DNA from: Deltaproteobacteria bacterium
GTDB lineage: Bacteria > Bdellovibrionota_C > UBA2361 > OMII01
Length of the DNA stretch: 41,237 bases
Direction: 5' to 3'
Assembly: GCA_947467385.1 (NCBI GenBank)
Contig: CANIHJ010000007.1
Coordinates: forward strand, 1 to 41,237
Each line of letters opens with the position of its first letter. Position 1 is the first letter of the stretch. Made by a program: the position numbers and the translations under genes. Positions 1-8,525 of the stretch are shown piece after piece. Under the pieces are notes generated by a model. The model made no database searches. It had not been told where the DNA came from and worked only from the letters and a program-made list of their open reading frames with translations.

Positions 1-161
1 CGAGGGGCGCCGAGGAAAAATGGAGTAGTGAGGTTATTTCTAAGCACACCGGCGGGGTCACCTGCCTCCAAGCCCTCGCCGACGGAAGAATAATTTCAGG
101 AAGTCAGGACCACACTGTCCGCATCTGGGATGGCACGGCAGTAGAGGGAGGCAATCCTTGA
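1..161 (+). CDS. WD40 repeat protein, C-terminal fragment
   Basis: Only the last 52 codons are inside the window; the reading frame starts at position 3 and ends with TGA at 159-161. The translation holds one clear WD40 blade: a HTGGVTCLQ start, then ADGRIISGSQDHTVRIWD, followed by a short tail. The GS.D.TVRIWD pattern is diagnostic of WD40 beta-propellers, which act as protein-interaction platforms. Nothing can be said about upstream domains such as a kinase or caspase module, because the gene is cut by the window edge. A weak hairpin (GCCC 331-334 with GGGC 344-347, then five T) lies 170 bp downstream and could terminate it, but the stem is only 4 bp. Confidence 0.75.
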   Translation, partial: RGAEEKWSSEVISKHTGGVTCLQALADGRIISGSQDHTVRIWDGTAVEGGNP

Positions 162-170
162 CGCTGTTTC

Positions 171-202
171 AAGCACAGAGAACACGGAGTAACACAGAGG
201 AG
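171..202. repeat. Three tandem degenerate decamers (CACRGAG core)
   Basis: Three adjacent 10-bp units read AAGCACAGAG, AACACGGAGT and AACACAGAGG. They share an aaCACrGAG core and sit just after the stop of the WD40 gene. I recall similar A/G-rich CACAGAG repeats in intergenic DNA of unrelated environmental bacteria, but no function is known to me. The following 203-373 stretch shows no gene. Confidence 0.5.
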
Positions 203-373
203 CATGCATCCCTCCCTCGATGGTTCCAAATTTCCAGAGGTTAGGGGGGGATTCCCGCCAAGGCACAAACCGGGTAGCTTTAACGCTCGCGGGGACGACC
301 GCAACGGCCGAGCTAGTTTCTGCTCGCAGGGCCCTATGGGATTGGGCTTTTTGGGCATTAAGAGGGATACGAG

Positions 374-1066
374 ATGGCAAAACAGAGCAAAAGCAGCGTG
401 GCCCTTGTGGCGATTGCGGGCGTGGCATTTGTGGCAACGGCGTCGGCCGAGCCGTTCCTCAACTCCGTCAAGGATGCGGCGAGTTTCGTTGGTGACACGG
501 TGTCCGACACAGCGAAGTCGGTCGGGAAGTCCGCAAGCGATGTTGGTGACCAGATCACGGGTGACGTCGACTACGCCAAGGCGCGCAAAGAGCTGGATGC
601 GACAGCTGGGGTATCCCTGAAGAAGCTCTTTGCTGCCTCGCCTCGCGCCAAGGAGCTCTTTGACCAGTCGTACGGGTACGCCGTGTTCGACAGCCACAAG
701 TCGGCGTTCCTTCTTGCGGTTGGCTCAGGTGCAGGTGTGGCGATAAACAAGGGCACCGGCAAGAGGACCTACATGCGCATGGGCTCCGTCGGTGCCAACC
801 TCGGTGCTGGCCTTCAGTTCTACCAGGCGGTGTTCCTCTTTGAGACGGAGGGCGCCTTCAATTCGTTTGTCACCTCGGGGTGGGAGGCGTCAACTGATGC
901 CGATGCCGCTTTCGGAAAGAAAGGGGCTGACGCACAGGTCAAGTTCAACGGCGGCATGGCGCACTTCGAGATCGCCGACACAGGAGCGATCGTGAGCGCA
1001 AGCATCGCGGGCACTAAGTATTGGGTGTCCGAAGACCTCAACAGCAAGGGCACCAATAAGGGATAG
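374..1066 (+). CDS. Secreted SYLF (Ysc84) domain protein
   Basis: A 230-aa protein with an N-terminal signal peptide: a lysine-containing n-region, a hydrophobic stretch at about residues 9-22 and a likely cleavage after ATASA. After a short Ser/Asp-rich linker comes a SYLF (Ysc84, lipid-binding) domain from about residue 85 to 225. Its marks are the SYGYAVFDS segment, a GSGAG turn and a long hydrophobic GANLGAGLQFYQAVFLFE segment. In eukaryotes the domain binds phosphoinositides and actin; bacterial members are exported proteins of unclear role, probably binding lipid. The ATG at 374 follows a purine-rich AAGAGGGA. It converges on the DUF4105 gene with a 13-bp gap, so no operon partner is visible. 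Confidence 0.85.
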   Translation: MAKQSKSSVALVAIAGVAFVATASAEPFLNSVKDAASFVGDTVSDTAKSVGKSASDVGDQITGDVDYAKARKELDATAGVSLKKLFAASPRAKELFDQSYGYAVFDSHKSAFLLAVGSGAGVAINKGTGKRTYMRMGSVGANLGAGLQFYQAVFLFETEGAFNSFVTSGWEASTDADAAFGKKGADAQVKFNGGMAHFEIADTGAIVSASIAGTKYWVSEDLNSKGTNKG

Positions 1067-1079
1067 CCGCTAGCGGGCT

Positions 1080-2087
1080 TCAGAGCGGCTTGGCGCGCGG
1101 AATCGGGTGCGGCACCTCCTCGCGGATGAGCAGCGAAAAGTTTGGGTCGCCGGCAAACTTCTTTGACTTTTCGTTCACGAGCGACCTCCTCATAATCTCG
1201 TCAAGGGGCGTGGCCGGCATAAGGATGTCGGCCTCGTAGAGGTACTCCGGTACGTATCCACTGAGGAGGATCTTCCAGTCGTAGTGAGCATCGGTCCCCA
1301 AAGCCTTCACTTGGTCGAGAACCTGCGTGGTGCAGTTGGTTGTAAGCGTGTTGTAGAACTTGGGCTTGTCGTGCAGCTTGTTGATACGGCGCACGTACTC
1401 AAGAAAGAGCTTCTGCCCGTTCTCAAGCGCCATGCGGGTGCGCAGCACGTACACCTGCTCCTCGGGGTTGCGGTAATTGGTACGCACGCCGATCACGTCG
1501 CGCTCGTCTGCCACAACGTAGGTGAGCTCGTAGTTGCGAAAAAATCCGTTGATCGCAGAGTATGACTCGCCGACCTCCTTGCGGGTCTCAATCGAAAAAG
1601 CGAGGAAGTCGCGGTCATTAAACCCGAAGCTTACCATGAGGTGGGCGATAGGCTTGCTGCCCCAGTAGACAACGATCATGTCGACCTCGGAGAGCTCGCT
1701 CACGTTGTAGGTGCGGGTGTCGTAGATTGAGTCGAAGTCGCTCTCGGAGCGGTAGTTGAAGTTCCTTATGTTGTGGATCGTGACGAGGTCGCCATTCACC
1801 TCAGCCCACGGGGTGTTTTTGACCTCCGGCGCCCAGTTGCGGTCGTTGGATGGCTGGATGCGCCCCCACACGAGGGTACCGAGGCAGATGATCATCAGCG
1901 TGAGTGCACGTAGGAGGCGCCTCTTCCACCTAAACATCGACAGGAGCACGATGAGCGCTGTTACGACTGCGGCCGGTACTCTCCACGCAGGGAGGAGCTC
2001 CGGCGAGAAGGCAAACATGAGGGCAAGCCATGCGCCAAGCGGAATCGCCAAAAGAAGCCAGGTGGTTTGGCTTATGAAGCTTCGCAT
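1080..2087 (-). CDS. DUF4105 membrane protein (possible lipoprotein N-acyltransferase Lnb-like)
   Basis: A 335-aa protein with three N-terminal transmembrane segments (about residues 8-27, 35-52 and 58-76) and then a periplasmic domain. The domain carries the DUF4105 hallmarks: a histidine in SKPIAHLMVSF (His149) and a cysteine in TTNCTTQ (Cys252), consistent with a thiol-type Cys/His active site. Some DUF4105 proteins have, to my recollection, been reported as lipoprotein N-acyltransferases (Lnb); assigning that role here is inference. Its ATG directly abuts the stop of the upstream lipoprotein-hydrolase gene, so the two are almost certainly co-transcribed and translationally coupled. That pairing supports a job in the envelope, on lipids or lipoproteins. 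Confidence 0.75.
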   Translation of the reverse strand: MRSFISQTTWLLLAIPLGAWLALMFAFSPELLPAWRVPAAVVTALIVLLSMFRWKRRLLRALTLMIICLGTLVWGRIQPSNDRNWAPEVKNTPWAEVNGDLVTIHNIRNFNYRSESDFDSIYDTRTYNVSELSEVDMIVVYWGSKPIAHLMVSFGFNDRDFLAFSIETRKEVGESYSAINGFFRNYELTYVVADERDVIGVRTNYRNPEEQVYVLRTRMALENGQKLFLEYVRRINKLHDKPKFYNTLTTNCTTQVLDQVKALGTDAHYDWKILLSGYVPEYLYEADILMPATPLDEIMRRSLVNEKSKKFAGDPNFSLLIREEVPHPIPRAKPL

Positions 2088-3989
2088 TTACTTCTCCTGT
2101 TTCTGGGTGCGCTTCTTGGCTGGTGGTACGCTCTTTTGCGCCTCCTCAAGGTGCAGGCGCAGAATGCGGCGGATTTCAAGGAGCGCCTGCGGGTGTGAGT
2201 GAGCGGTGTGGTCCGCAGGGACGATCAGCTCAGACTGAGCCCCGTCGACGTGCGAGCTGTGGTATGCGACCACTCCGTCAGAGCTATCGGGGGTATTGCC
2301 CAAGCCTTGGTCGCCGATGATTGAGTGGAACGGAATCCCTGGGTCGATCGATGTCTTTGAGAGTCCCTGCAGCGCTGGGCTCTTCTCCGAGAGTCCGCTG
2401 ATGCTGGTTGCCTGTCCGCCATCGAAGGCGGTCTGAAGGTCAGGCCGCAAGATGTTGCGGGCTCCGCGCCCCACCTGTGCTGTTTTTTGCATGAGCGTCT
2501 TGGGCGTTGAGAGGAGCCATCGGCCGATCATTCCGACCCAGTTGTCAGCAATAGAGCTGCCGCGGTGCGGCACGGCGACAAAGATAACCCGATCGACTGA
2601 AGAGTTGGGCTTGAAGTCGATATACGAGCGCACGGCATTGGCCGATTCGTCGTCAAGCTTCGATATCCTCTTGGGGTCTTCAAGGAAGTACTCCATGAGA
2701 GGCTTGCTGTCGACCACGGTGCTTCTCGTCAGTAGGCCGCCCATGCTGTGGCCGATGATGACCATGCCCTTGGGAGCTGCGCCGTTTTGCTGGTGCGCCT
2801 TGAGGTACGCCTCAAGCTGGTTGAGCTTCTCGCGGAATGTTTTAGCGTTCTCAAGGATCGGCAAGTTGGTGGGGTAGAGGTAGTGCCAGACCTTGTAGTT
2901 CCTGCGGATGTTGGCGTCGCCCATCAGCTCGTTGTGGACGTTGAGCCAGGTGAGGGGGTTTGAAAAGAGTCCGTGGACAGTGATGAGCGGGATCTTGTCG
3001 ACGTCGTAGGGCTCAAGAGTGTAGAAGCCGGTATTCTTTAAGAGGTCCTCGTTTCCGTCAATGGCGTCAAAGAGGCCGTCCCAGTCGCCCATGCCGGTCC
3101 TGTCGACAACCGCCGCAATCGGCGCGGTGAAGTCAGCGGCGAGTGGCAGGGATCCCTTGGGCGTAGCGTACGATTCGGTTGTGACCGAGTTGATGAGCTC
3201 AAACTGCGCAGCGCACTCGGCGCCCTGGCAGCCGCCCTCAGGGAAGCGCACAACCGCCGTGAGGGGCAGGCACGTTCCAACGCGCGGGAGGTACTCCTCA
3301 AGCCCATCACCATCGCGGCGCTTGCGGCAGGCAACAAGGCTTACGCCCACGCCGGGCCGGCGGTAGCGGTTCGTGAGGCCCTCAAGCCCAATCGAAGACG
3401 CCGGCTCGATTGAGATGTACTCAGAGGGGTTTTCCACGTTGGCGCCACCCGAGACGGTGAGGGTGAAGGTCCTGCCAAGACCGGTCTCAAAGTGGGGAAT
3501 ATCCGAGTTGTTCCACTTCTTCTGCGCCAGGTAGGACATGATTCCCCGAACGGATCGGTCGTAGAACACCTTAAAACTGTCGCAGCGCATGTCGACCGGG
3601 TTGGTGCATGGCTTGAGAAAGAAGCCCTGAAAGGCCATGTCGGCGGCATGAAGGTAGAGAGCAACGGCCTTCTCGGGCTGCCTCTTTTCGATGCGCTGGG
3701 CGCGCCCGATCGCCACCTCGCTTTCGATGTAGGCCTTGTCGACTGGGTCGGCGAACTGCTCAAACTGCTTGGCGACGCTCGCGTCGACGCCGTTTTCAAG
3801 CACGTCCTCCTGGGTTAGCCCGGCCGTTCGCACGGCCTGGAGCGAGACGGGGCTCAGGTTCTTGGACGAGATAATGTCCTGCCGAAACTCACGCAGGGTG
3901 TCGGCTGGGTCCACCACGGAGAGGTGAACGGACTTGCAGGCGGTGAGCGATGCGATGAGGGTGAAGAGGAGAGTATGAAGCGAGCGCAT
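2088..3989 (-). CDS. Alpha/beta hydrolase lipoprotein (lipase/esterase-like)
   Basis: A 633-aa protein starting with a lipoprotein signal: a short n-region, a hydrophobic core and a lipobox SLTAC with the lipidated Cys at residue 18. The C-terminal half is an alpha/beta-hydrolase fold. It has an oxyanion-type VHGLFSNP turn near residue 338, the nucleophile elbow GHSMGG with Ser415, and a late ADHTAHSH segment that offers the catalytic His. The N-terminal 320 residues have no motif I recognise. The substrate is unknown; lipids or peptidoglycan-linked esters are possible. The gene lies downstream of the tRNA-Cys on the same strand and directly upstream of the DUF4105 gene, giving a two-gene envelope operon. 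CGGGAG before the ATG is a reasonable ribosome binding site. Confidence 0.82.
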   Translation of the reverse strand: MRSLHTLLFTLIASLTACKSVHLSVVDPADTLREFRQDIISSKNLSPVSLQAVRTAGLTQEDVLENGVDASVAKQFEQFADPVDKAYIESEVAIGRAQRIEKRQPEKAVALYLHAADMAFQGFFLKPCTNPVDMRCDSFKVFYDRSVRGIMSYLAQKKWNNSDIPHFETGLGRTFTLTVSGGANVENPSEYISIEPASSIGLEGLTNRYRRPGVGVSLVACRKRRDGDGLEEYLPRVGTCLPLTAVVRFPEGGCQGAECAAQFELINSVTTESYATPKGSLPLAADFTAPIAAVVDRTGMGDWDGLFDAIDGNEDLLKNTGFYTLEPYDVDKIPLITVHGLFSNPLTWLNVHNELMGDANIRRNYKVWHYLYPTNLPILENAKTFREKLNQLEAYLKAHQQNGAAPKGMVIIGHSMGGLLTRSTVVDSKPLMEYFLEDPKRISKLDDESANAVRSYIDFKPNSSVDRVIFVAVPHRGSSIADNWVGMIGRWLLSTPKTLMQKTAQVGRGARNILRPDLQTAFDGGQATSISGLSEKSPALQGLSKTSIDPGIPFHSIIGDQGLGNTPDSSDGVVAYHSSHVDGAQSELIVPADHTAHSHPQALLEIRRILRLHLEEAQKSVPPAKKRTQKQEK

Positions 3990-4120
3990 GGGAACTCCCG
4001 AGCTATGTAGCAGTTCGGGGTGAAACTACCTTCCCCGGCACACGTTGGCTAGGCGTGGAATCGGTCACGCTACTGCTGCTAAAACCGAGCTTTGGAGAAA
4101 AAACTTGGGAGAGGAAAAAC

Positions 4121-4196
4121 TGGAGGCCCGAGCCGGAATCGAACCGGCGATCACGGTTTTGCAAACCGTTGCCTTAGCCAACTTGGCTATCGGGCC
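4121..4196 (-). tRNA. tRNA-Cys (anticodon GCA)
   Basis: Read on the minus strand, a complete cloverleaf is visible. The acceptor GGCCCGA (5' end at 4196) pairs perfectly with TCGGGCC. The anticodon stem ACGGT/ACCGT closes a TTGCAAA loop with anticodon GCA. The T arm is GCCGG/CCGGC with a TTCGATT loop. The discriminator base is U, as expected for tRNA-Cys, and CCA is encoded (4121-4123). A T-rich stretch follows on the minus strand. The promoter may be TTGATA (reverse complement at 4232-4237), but its -10 match is poor. Confidence 0.97.
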
Positions 4197-4258
4197 GCAC
4201 GAGAGGCGAGGGTATCGTGGGGATACGGAAATATCAACCCAAGGCTGTAGGTAAGGTC

Positions 4259-4466
4259 TCTAGGGTCTGTTAGCAGGTTCCCCTAGAATGGAAGAGGTTG
4301 GTGTCGTGCAAGCCCTCAAGATTACAGGAATAAAAAGATTTCGAAGTTTTCTGCGCAGAGAGCTTATGTTTTGCCCAAAGCTGCCGAAACTTTATTCATT
4401 GGCAAGACACCATCCTTTCTGCCATGGGTGGTCCGGTTGGGGCTATTACCGGGCCACCCTTTTTTA
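4259..4466 (+). ncRNA. Candidate structured small RNA or leader ending in an intrinsic terminator
   Basis: There is no protein gene on the plus strand between the tRNA and the ferredoxin, yet this 415-bp gap (4197-4611) holds a series of stems. TCTAGGG (4259-4265) pairs perfectly with CCCTAGA (4281-4287). An inverted repeat fills 4344-4365 (9 bp with two G-U, loop GCGC). TTGCC (4371-4375) pairs with GGCAA (4401-4405). A strong terminator follows at 4426-4465. A U-tract exists only in the plus orientation, so the transcript should run rightward. It could be a stand-alone small RNA of about 200 nt or an attenuator in a long ferredoxin leader. It matches no RNA family I can name. The remaining 4467-4611 shows only a poor promoter candidate (TTGAAA, 15-bp spacer, TAAAGT). 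Confidence 0.4.
4426..4465 (+). terminator. Strong rho-independent terminator
   Basis: An 11-bp stem (4426-4436 with 4449-4459, one G-U pair) closes a 12-nt loop and is followed directly by six T (4460-4465). The opposite strand has an A-run instead, so it works rightward. It lies about 150 bp before the ferredoxin start with no coding gene before it. Confidence 0.85.
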
Positions 4467-4611
4467 TCTCCACTCCGCGAGCCCACTTCAATATCTCCTC
4501 GCTACACGTCGGTTAAAAACCGAAGCCGCGGCGGCAATCCCGCTCTTTTGAAATTGCCGTTATTTGTGTAAAGTCCGACCGTTAAACCGCTTTTGTGAAT
4601 GGGTCCCGTCT

Positions 4612-4941
4612 ATGGCGTACGTCGTAACTCTGAATTGCTTGGGTACTAAGGATCGCTCCTGCGTTGAGGTGTGCCCGGTTGATTGCTTCTACAACATCAA
4701 GAAGAAGGAGTATAACGACCGGTTCAGCCGTCCGGCAAAGGACGACGATGTCGGGATGCTCATGATCCACCCCGACGAGTGCATCCACTGCGGCGCGTGC
4801 GAGACTGAGTGCCCGGTTGAGGCGATCTTCGAGGACTCTGGCGTTCCTGAGAACCTTAAGGAGTTCGTTGCCATCAACGCCGAGGAGACTGGGGCGATGA
4901 GCGACGAGCAGCTCGACTCGGCTCGCTGCACCTCCAAGTAG
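4612..4941 (+). CDS. 7Fe-type ferredoxin ([3Fe-4S]/[4Fe-4S])
   Basis: A 109-aa electron-transfer protein. It opens with [27 protein letters not shown], whose Cys pattern fits the [3Fe-4S]-bearing half of seven-iron bacterial ferredoxins, here with the GTKD spacing seen in the Thermus/actinobacterial type. Then comes a canonical [4Fe-4S] motif [12 protein letters not shown], which leads into PVEAIF. An insertion of about 20 residues ([17 protein letters not shown]) separates the two halves. The start is placed at the ATG at 4612 because the family begins with M-x-YV; an in-frame start at 4564 would add 16 residues with no family match. It stands alone, so the redox partners are unknown. No good Shine-Dalgarno sequence is visible. 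Confidence 0.92.
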   Translation: MAYVVTLNCLGTKDRSCVEVCPVDCFYNIKKKEYNDRFSRPAKDDDVGMLMIHPDECIHCGACETECPVEAIFEDSGVPENLKEFVAINAEETGAMSDEQLDSARCTSK

Positions 4942-5107
4942 GCGTTGCGCCGCCAGGCACAATAGTTACAGCGGGACGCGAACCCCTAGATGTCACCGTG
5001 CTTCATACAGTAGGGTTCCCTACGTCAAGGAGCTATGGGCATTGTGCCTTGCGGCGCCTCATGGCACCTTAAGTGAGTGTCCTAAACAATCGTTTGCTTC
5101 AGGTGTT

Positions 5108-6817
5108 ATGAGCGTCCGAAAGGTTGCATCGGTGGTGTTTTTTGCGGCGTCCCTCGTGGGAGGCGTAGCGTGTTCCTACGCGAGCCCCGGCATGGGAACG
5201 AATCTCGGCATCCGCTCGCAGGTTGCGACCAACGCCCAAGGGGGACAATTCCGGGTTGCGCCAATCCTGCGCGACCGGGTGGATTTCTGGAAAGACGTAT
5301 TCACCAAGTACACCTCAAAGCAGGTCGTGGTGCACCACCGCGACTTTCCGCAGATCCGGTTCGGCGTGCTCGACTTCTCGGATGAGGCGAGAACGATGAA
5401 CGCTGTGCAGTTTGAGCGCTACAAGGATCGGGGTGAGGCTGAGGCGGTTGCCAACATCAAGCGCCAGCTCCTGGCGCTCTCTCAGGGAGATGATCCCCAG
5501 ACCCCATTTCAACGCCAGGCCGTTGAGCTGCTTAAGCGCATACCGGGCGGCCCGGAGAAGTACAAGAAGATCGTCGACGATGACCTCGTGCGCACGCAGA
5601 CGGGCATCCGGGAGCGCTATGCTGAGGCTGTTCGTCGCGCATGGAAGTACATGCCGGTAATGGAGCAGATCTTCGTGGCGGAGTACGGCTTGCCGAAGGA
5701 GCTCACGCGCATCCCGTTCATTGAGTCGTCTTTTGACTACACGGCATACAGCAGCGTCGGGGCTGCGGGCATCTGGCAGTTTATGCCTCGGACGGCTCGC
5801 GCCCACAGGCTGCTCGTTGGCCGCTACGTGGACGAGCGTAGAGATCCGCTTAAGGCGACACGGGCTGCGGCCGAATACCTGCGCGGCGCGTATTCGTCGC
5901 TGGGCGCATGGCCGCTCGCAATCACCTCGTACAATCACGGCGTCGGTGGCGTGCGTGCCAAGGTTAAGAAGGCTGGCACAAACGACCTTGCGGTTATGAT
6001 TGAGGATCCAAACGAGCGTTTCTTCGGTTTCGCCTCGACAAACTTCTACCCCGAGTTCCTCGCGGCTCTTGAGATCTTTGAGGAGCACGAGAAGTATTTT
6101 CCCGAGATACCGGTGCAGCCGCCTCTGCGAGTGTACTCGTACCCGATACAGGCCTCCGCTTCTGTTGCATCGGTAGCGCGCCAGCTCAACGTGCCGATGG
6201 AGGCGCTTAAGGATGCCAACTATGCGCTGCTTGATCCGGTTTGGAGAGGAGCGGCGCGCATCCCGGCCGGCTATGTGCTGCGGGTGCCCGTTGAGTACCA
6301 GCGCCCGGGTGTTGTCATTGCGCCCGACACCATGGCGAAACCGCCAGAGGTAGTTGCGGTGTCGCAGGGATCTTCGCAAGCGACTCACCGGGTAGCACGT
6401 GGAGAGTCGCTGATCGGAATCGCGAAGCGCTACAACACCAGTGTCGACCGGCTCATGGCACTCAATCGGCTCCAGAAGGCAACCGTTAAGCCGGGGCAGG
6501 TGCTCGTTGTCCGCGCTGCTGAGCCAGCGAGGAAGCAGCCGGTCCAGCAGGCGCAGGCTGCAAAGGCTTCCCAACGCGGGTCAGGTAGCGTGATTCCGTC
6601 GCCGATAGAGCAGGCCAATGCGGCTGAGCCGGATGCGCCTGAGGCAAAGGGCCCTACGGGGTCGCCCAAGGGCACAACGTATACCGTCCGTTCGGGAGAC
6701 TCTCTCTTTACGATCGGCGAAAAGATGGGAACCTCGGTAGCCACGCTCAAGAAAGCGAATAGGCTCAAGGGAACAAAGCTTGTTGTAGGGCAGGTTCTCG
6801 TTGTGCCTAAGAAGTAG
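5108..6817 (+). CDS. mltD: MltD-like membrane-bound lytic murein transglycosylase with LysM domains
   Basis: A 569-aa exported enzyme that cleaves the MurNAc-GlcNAc bond of peptidoglycan with anhydro-MurNAc formation. Counting from 5108, a signal peptide occupies residues 1-24. The SLT domain has the catalytic Glu206 in IPFIESSFDY, the GAAGIWQFMPRTA motif and SYNHGVGGV. Three LysM-type repeats follow: a weak one near PIQASASVASVARQLNVP, then VARGESLIGIAKRYNTS and VRSGDSLFTIGEKMGTS at the C-terminus. The start is uncertain. An in-frame TTG at 5042 has a better-placed AAGGAG (5027-5032) behind a small hairpin (GTAGG 5010-5014, CCTAC 5019-5023), but would bury the signal peptide after 22 residues. 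The 3' end overlaps the convergent gene by 11 bp. Confidence 0.88.
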   Translation: MSVRKVASVVFFAASLVGGVACSYASPGMGTNLGIRSQVATNAQGGQFRVAPILRDRVDFWKDVFTKYTSKQVVVHHRDFPQIRFGVLDFSDEARTMNAVQFERYKDRGEAEAVANIKRQLLALSQGDDPQTPFQRQAVELLKRIPGGPEKYKKIVDDDLVRTQTGIRERYAEAVRRAWKYMPVMEQIFVAEYGLPKELTRIPFIESSFDYTAYSSVGAAGIWQFMPRTARAHRLLVGRYVDERRDPLKATRAAAEYLRGAYSSLGAWPLAITSYNHGVGGVRAKVKKAGTNDLAVMIEDPNERFFGFASTNFYPEFLAALEIFEEHEKYFPEIPVQPPLRVYSYPIQASASVASVARQLNVPMEALKDANYALLDPVWRGAARIPAGYVLRVPVEYQRPGVVIAPDTMAKPPEVVAVSQGSSQATHRVARGESLIGIAKRYNTSVDRLMALNRLQKATVKPGQVLVVRAAEPARKQPVQQAQAAKASQRGSGSVIPSPIEQANAAEPDAPEAKGPTGSPKGTTYTVRSGDSLFTIGEKMGTSVATLKKANRLKGTKLVVGQVLVVPKK

Positions 6818-8525
6818 CTGAAAAGTCGTGCTTGGCCAGATCGGGCGATTCTTCCGCCCACGTCAAGTTTGGTAGCTCTGCTGAGACAGCAAACACCTCT
6901 TTCTCAAATGACGAAGAAAGCTTTCCGAGCTTACGTGCCTCGCTTACGAGGGCGCCCAGGGCTACCGTGCGGAGGCTTGGCGTTACCTCGGCGCTGTGGG
7001 GAGCGCGCAGGATGTCGAGGAAGGCCATGCGCGCCCAGGGCTCTGATATGGCGCGCGCACGAATTCTCTCAAGCACGTTCTTAAACTGGACGCCGGTGAG
7101 GCCGTGGGCCTGCTTCAGCAGCTGGAAGTCAGCTGCAACAAGGCGGGAGATAAGGGTCGAGTTGTTGTCGCGGGCGATGCGCTCGACGAGCGCTTCTGTG
7201 CTGAGGTTAATGGCGCTCTGTCCTGCCGCCGATCGTCCGGCAACGGGAGCTTGGCTGGGCTCCTCGGCGTAGATGGAGAGGCTGGCGGGATTGCGTACGA
7301 GGAAAGCGGGATCCACTAGCTCGAGGAACCTCTCTGTGCTCATGGCGTCAAGCTGCTCGGCCGAGAGGCCGATTCCGCTTGCCCGGCCCTCGATGTCGGC
7401 GATCTTTGCGCGACGGAAAGATGCATCAAGCAGGTCAGCGCGCTTGAAGCTGACGCGCGTGTCCGCAGGATCCTCGACCTTCATCTTTGTGAGCGCATGC
7501 AGCAGGACGATCGCCTGCTCAGCCGCACATGACTGCTCCTCGAGTGCCAGGCTCAGAAGCTGGTAGGCGGTGCACCACTCGTCTCTTGAGAACCAGCCCT
7601 GGTTGCCCGGGAACGTTGCGGATGAGTCGTTGTGGAAAGACAGTGCGAGCTCAAGCTCCGCCACTGTCATGCCGCGGCCGATGAGGGTCGTTGACTTGTG
7701 CAGCTCAATGGCGGAGGCGAGGCCGAACTGGCGGCGGCGCTCAGCGTCCTGGGCCGTGACGAGGAACGAGGCGCGCTTTCGGCCTGGCTCGCTGCGCCTC
7801 TGGATAAGGTGAGCCGGGGCCACGCCGGTGGCGAATACCGCCGCGGCGAGCCTCTTGAGCGAGGGCAGGGCATCTGTGGGTGTGTGAACCCGCGATGCTG
7901 ACGAAAGCAGCGCGCCAGCGAGCTCTTTTCGCTCAGATATGAGCCGCGTGCTTGTGTCAGCGAGGACCTCATGTGCCACGTTGAGCGCGGCAAGGTGCAG
8001 GGCAGGGGTCTCGAACGCACGGATGAGCACATACCGGATCTCGGTGAGCTGCTTGCGCGAGAGTTCCGGGACGAAGCGTAGGGCCGATATCTCAACCTCG
8101 ATCGCCGTTGTGAGGCCTGCTAGGAGCTCCGGGTGCGACTGGTCGCTGCCCCACAGCCGTATGAGCTGAATTCCGATGAAGGTGGCCTCAAGTGAGCTGC
8201 GGCGGGCGCTGATGGTGCCACAAAGGGCGGCCGCCGCAGCGTCGCCGGCTTCGCCTGGCTGGCGTGACATAGAGAGCAGCGTGCGTGCTAGCAGGTGCAG
8301 CTCCGTGCGGGTCAGAGGAACAGCCGCGAGAGCGGCAAGACTTGAAGAGAAGCTGTCACGACTGGCCGACCGAAGGCCATGCACGGCATCTTCAATCGAG
8401 GCTTCGCCGCTTAGCATGGCCCCGGGCTGCGGCGCGGCCTCCTCGCCCATGCCAGGTATCTTTACGAACGCATGCCCGACGGCAGGTGCCTCTGAGGGCG
8501 CCTTTGTAGGGGTGTCTTGAACCAT
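6807..8525 (-). CDS. Unrecognised 572-aa soluble helical protein
   Basis: I do not recognise this family. The protein has no signal peptide or membrane segment. The first 50 residues are Pro/Ala/Ser/Glu-rich and probably disordered. The rest is rich in Leu/Ala/Glu helices such as RTELHLLARTLLSM and EQAIVLLHALTKMK, suggesting an alpha-helical repeat or scaffold. Only a few cysteines occur and no catalytic signature stands out. Coding is supported by the length, by strong G/C at third positions and by an ATG (8523-8525) preceded by AGGTAACC-type leader sequence. It converges on mltD and overlaps its last 11 bp, so no terminator separates them. It has no evident operon partner. Confidence 0.7.
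   Translation of the reverse strand: MVQDTPTKAPSEAPAVGHAFVKIPGMGEEAAPQPGAMLSGEASIEDAVHGLRSASRDSFSSSLAALAAVPLTRTELHLLARTLLSMSRQPGEAGDAAAAALCGTISARRSSLEATFIGIQLIRLWGSDQSHPELLAGLTTAIEVEISALRFVPELSRKQLTEIRYVLIRAFETPALHLAALNVAHEVLADTSTRLISERKELAGALLSSASRVHTPTDALPSLKRLAAAVFATGVAPAHLIQRRSEPGRKRASFLVTAQDAERRRQFGLASAIELHKSTTLIGRGMTVAELELALSFHNDSSATFPGNQGWFSRDEWCTAYQLLSLALEEQSCAAEQAIVLLHALTKMKVEDPADTRVSFKRADLLDASFRRAKIADIEGRASGIGLSAEQLDAMSTERFLELVDPAFLVRNPASLSIYAEEPSQAPVAGRSAAGQSAINLSTEALVERIARDNNSTLISRLVAADFQLLKQAHGLTGVQFKNVLERIRARAISEPWARMAFLDILRAPHSAEVTPSLRTVALGALVSEARKLGKLSSSFEKEVFAVSAELPNLTWAEESPDLAKHDFSATS

Noticed and set aside
4045-4254. Plus-strand open frame of 69 codons
   Set aside because: It runs through the antisense of the tRNA-Cys; its peptide is the typical false translation of a tRNA gene.
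5035-5076. Thirteen-codon leader peptide before mltD
   Set aside because: Its ATG lies only 2 bases after the AAGGAG, and nothing suggests attenuation.
5315-6574. Minus-strand open frame of 419 codons
   Set aside because: It is wholly antisense to mltD; long antisense frames are expected at this GC content, and it has Arg/Leu/His-rich content with no motif.
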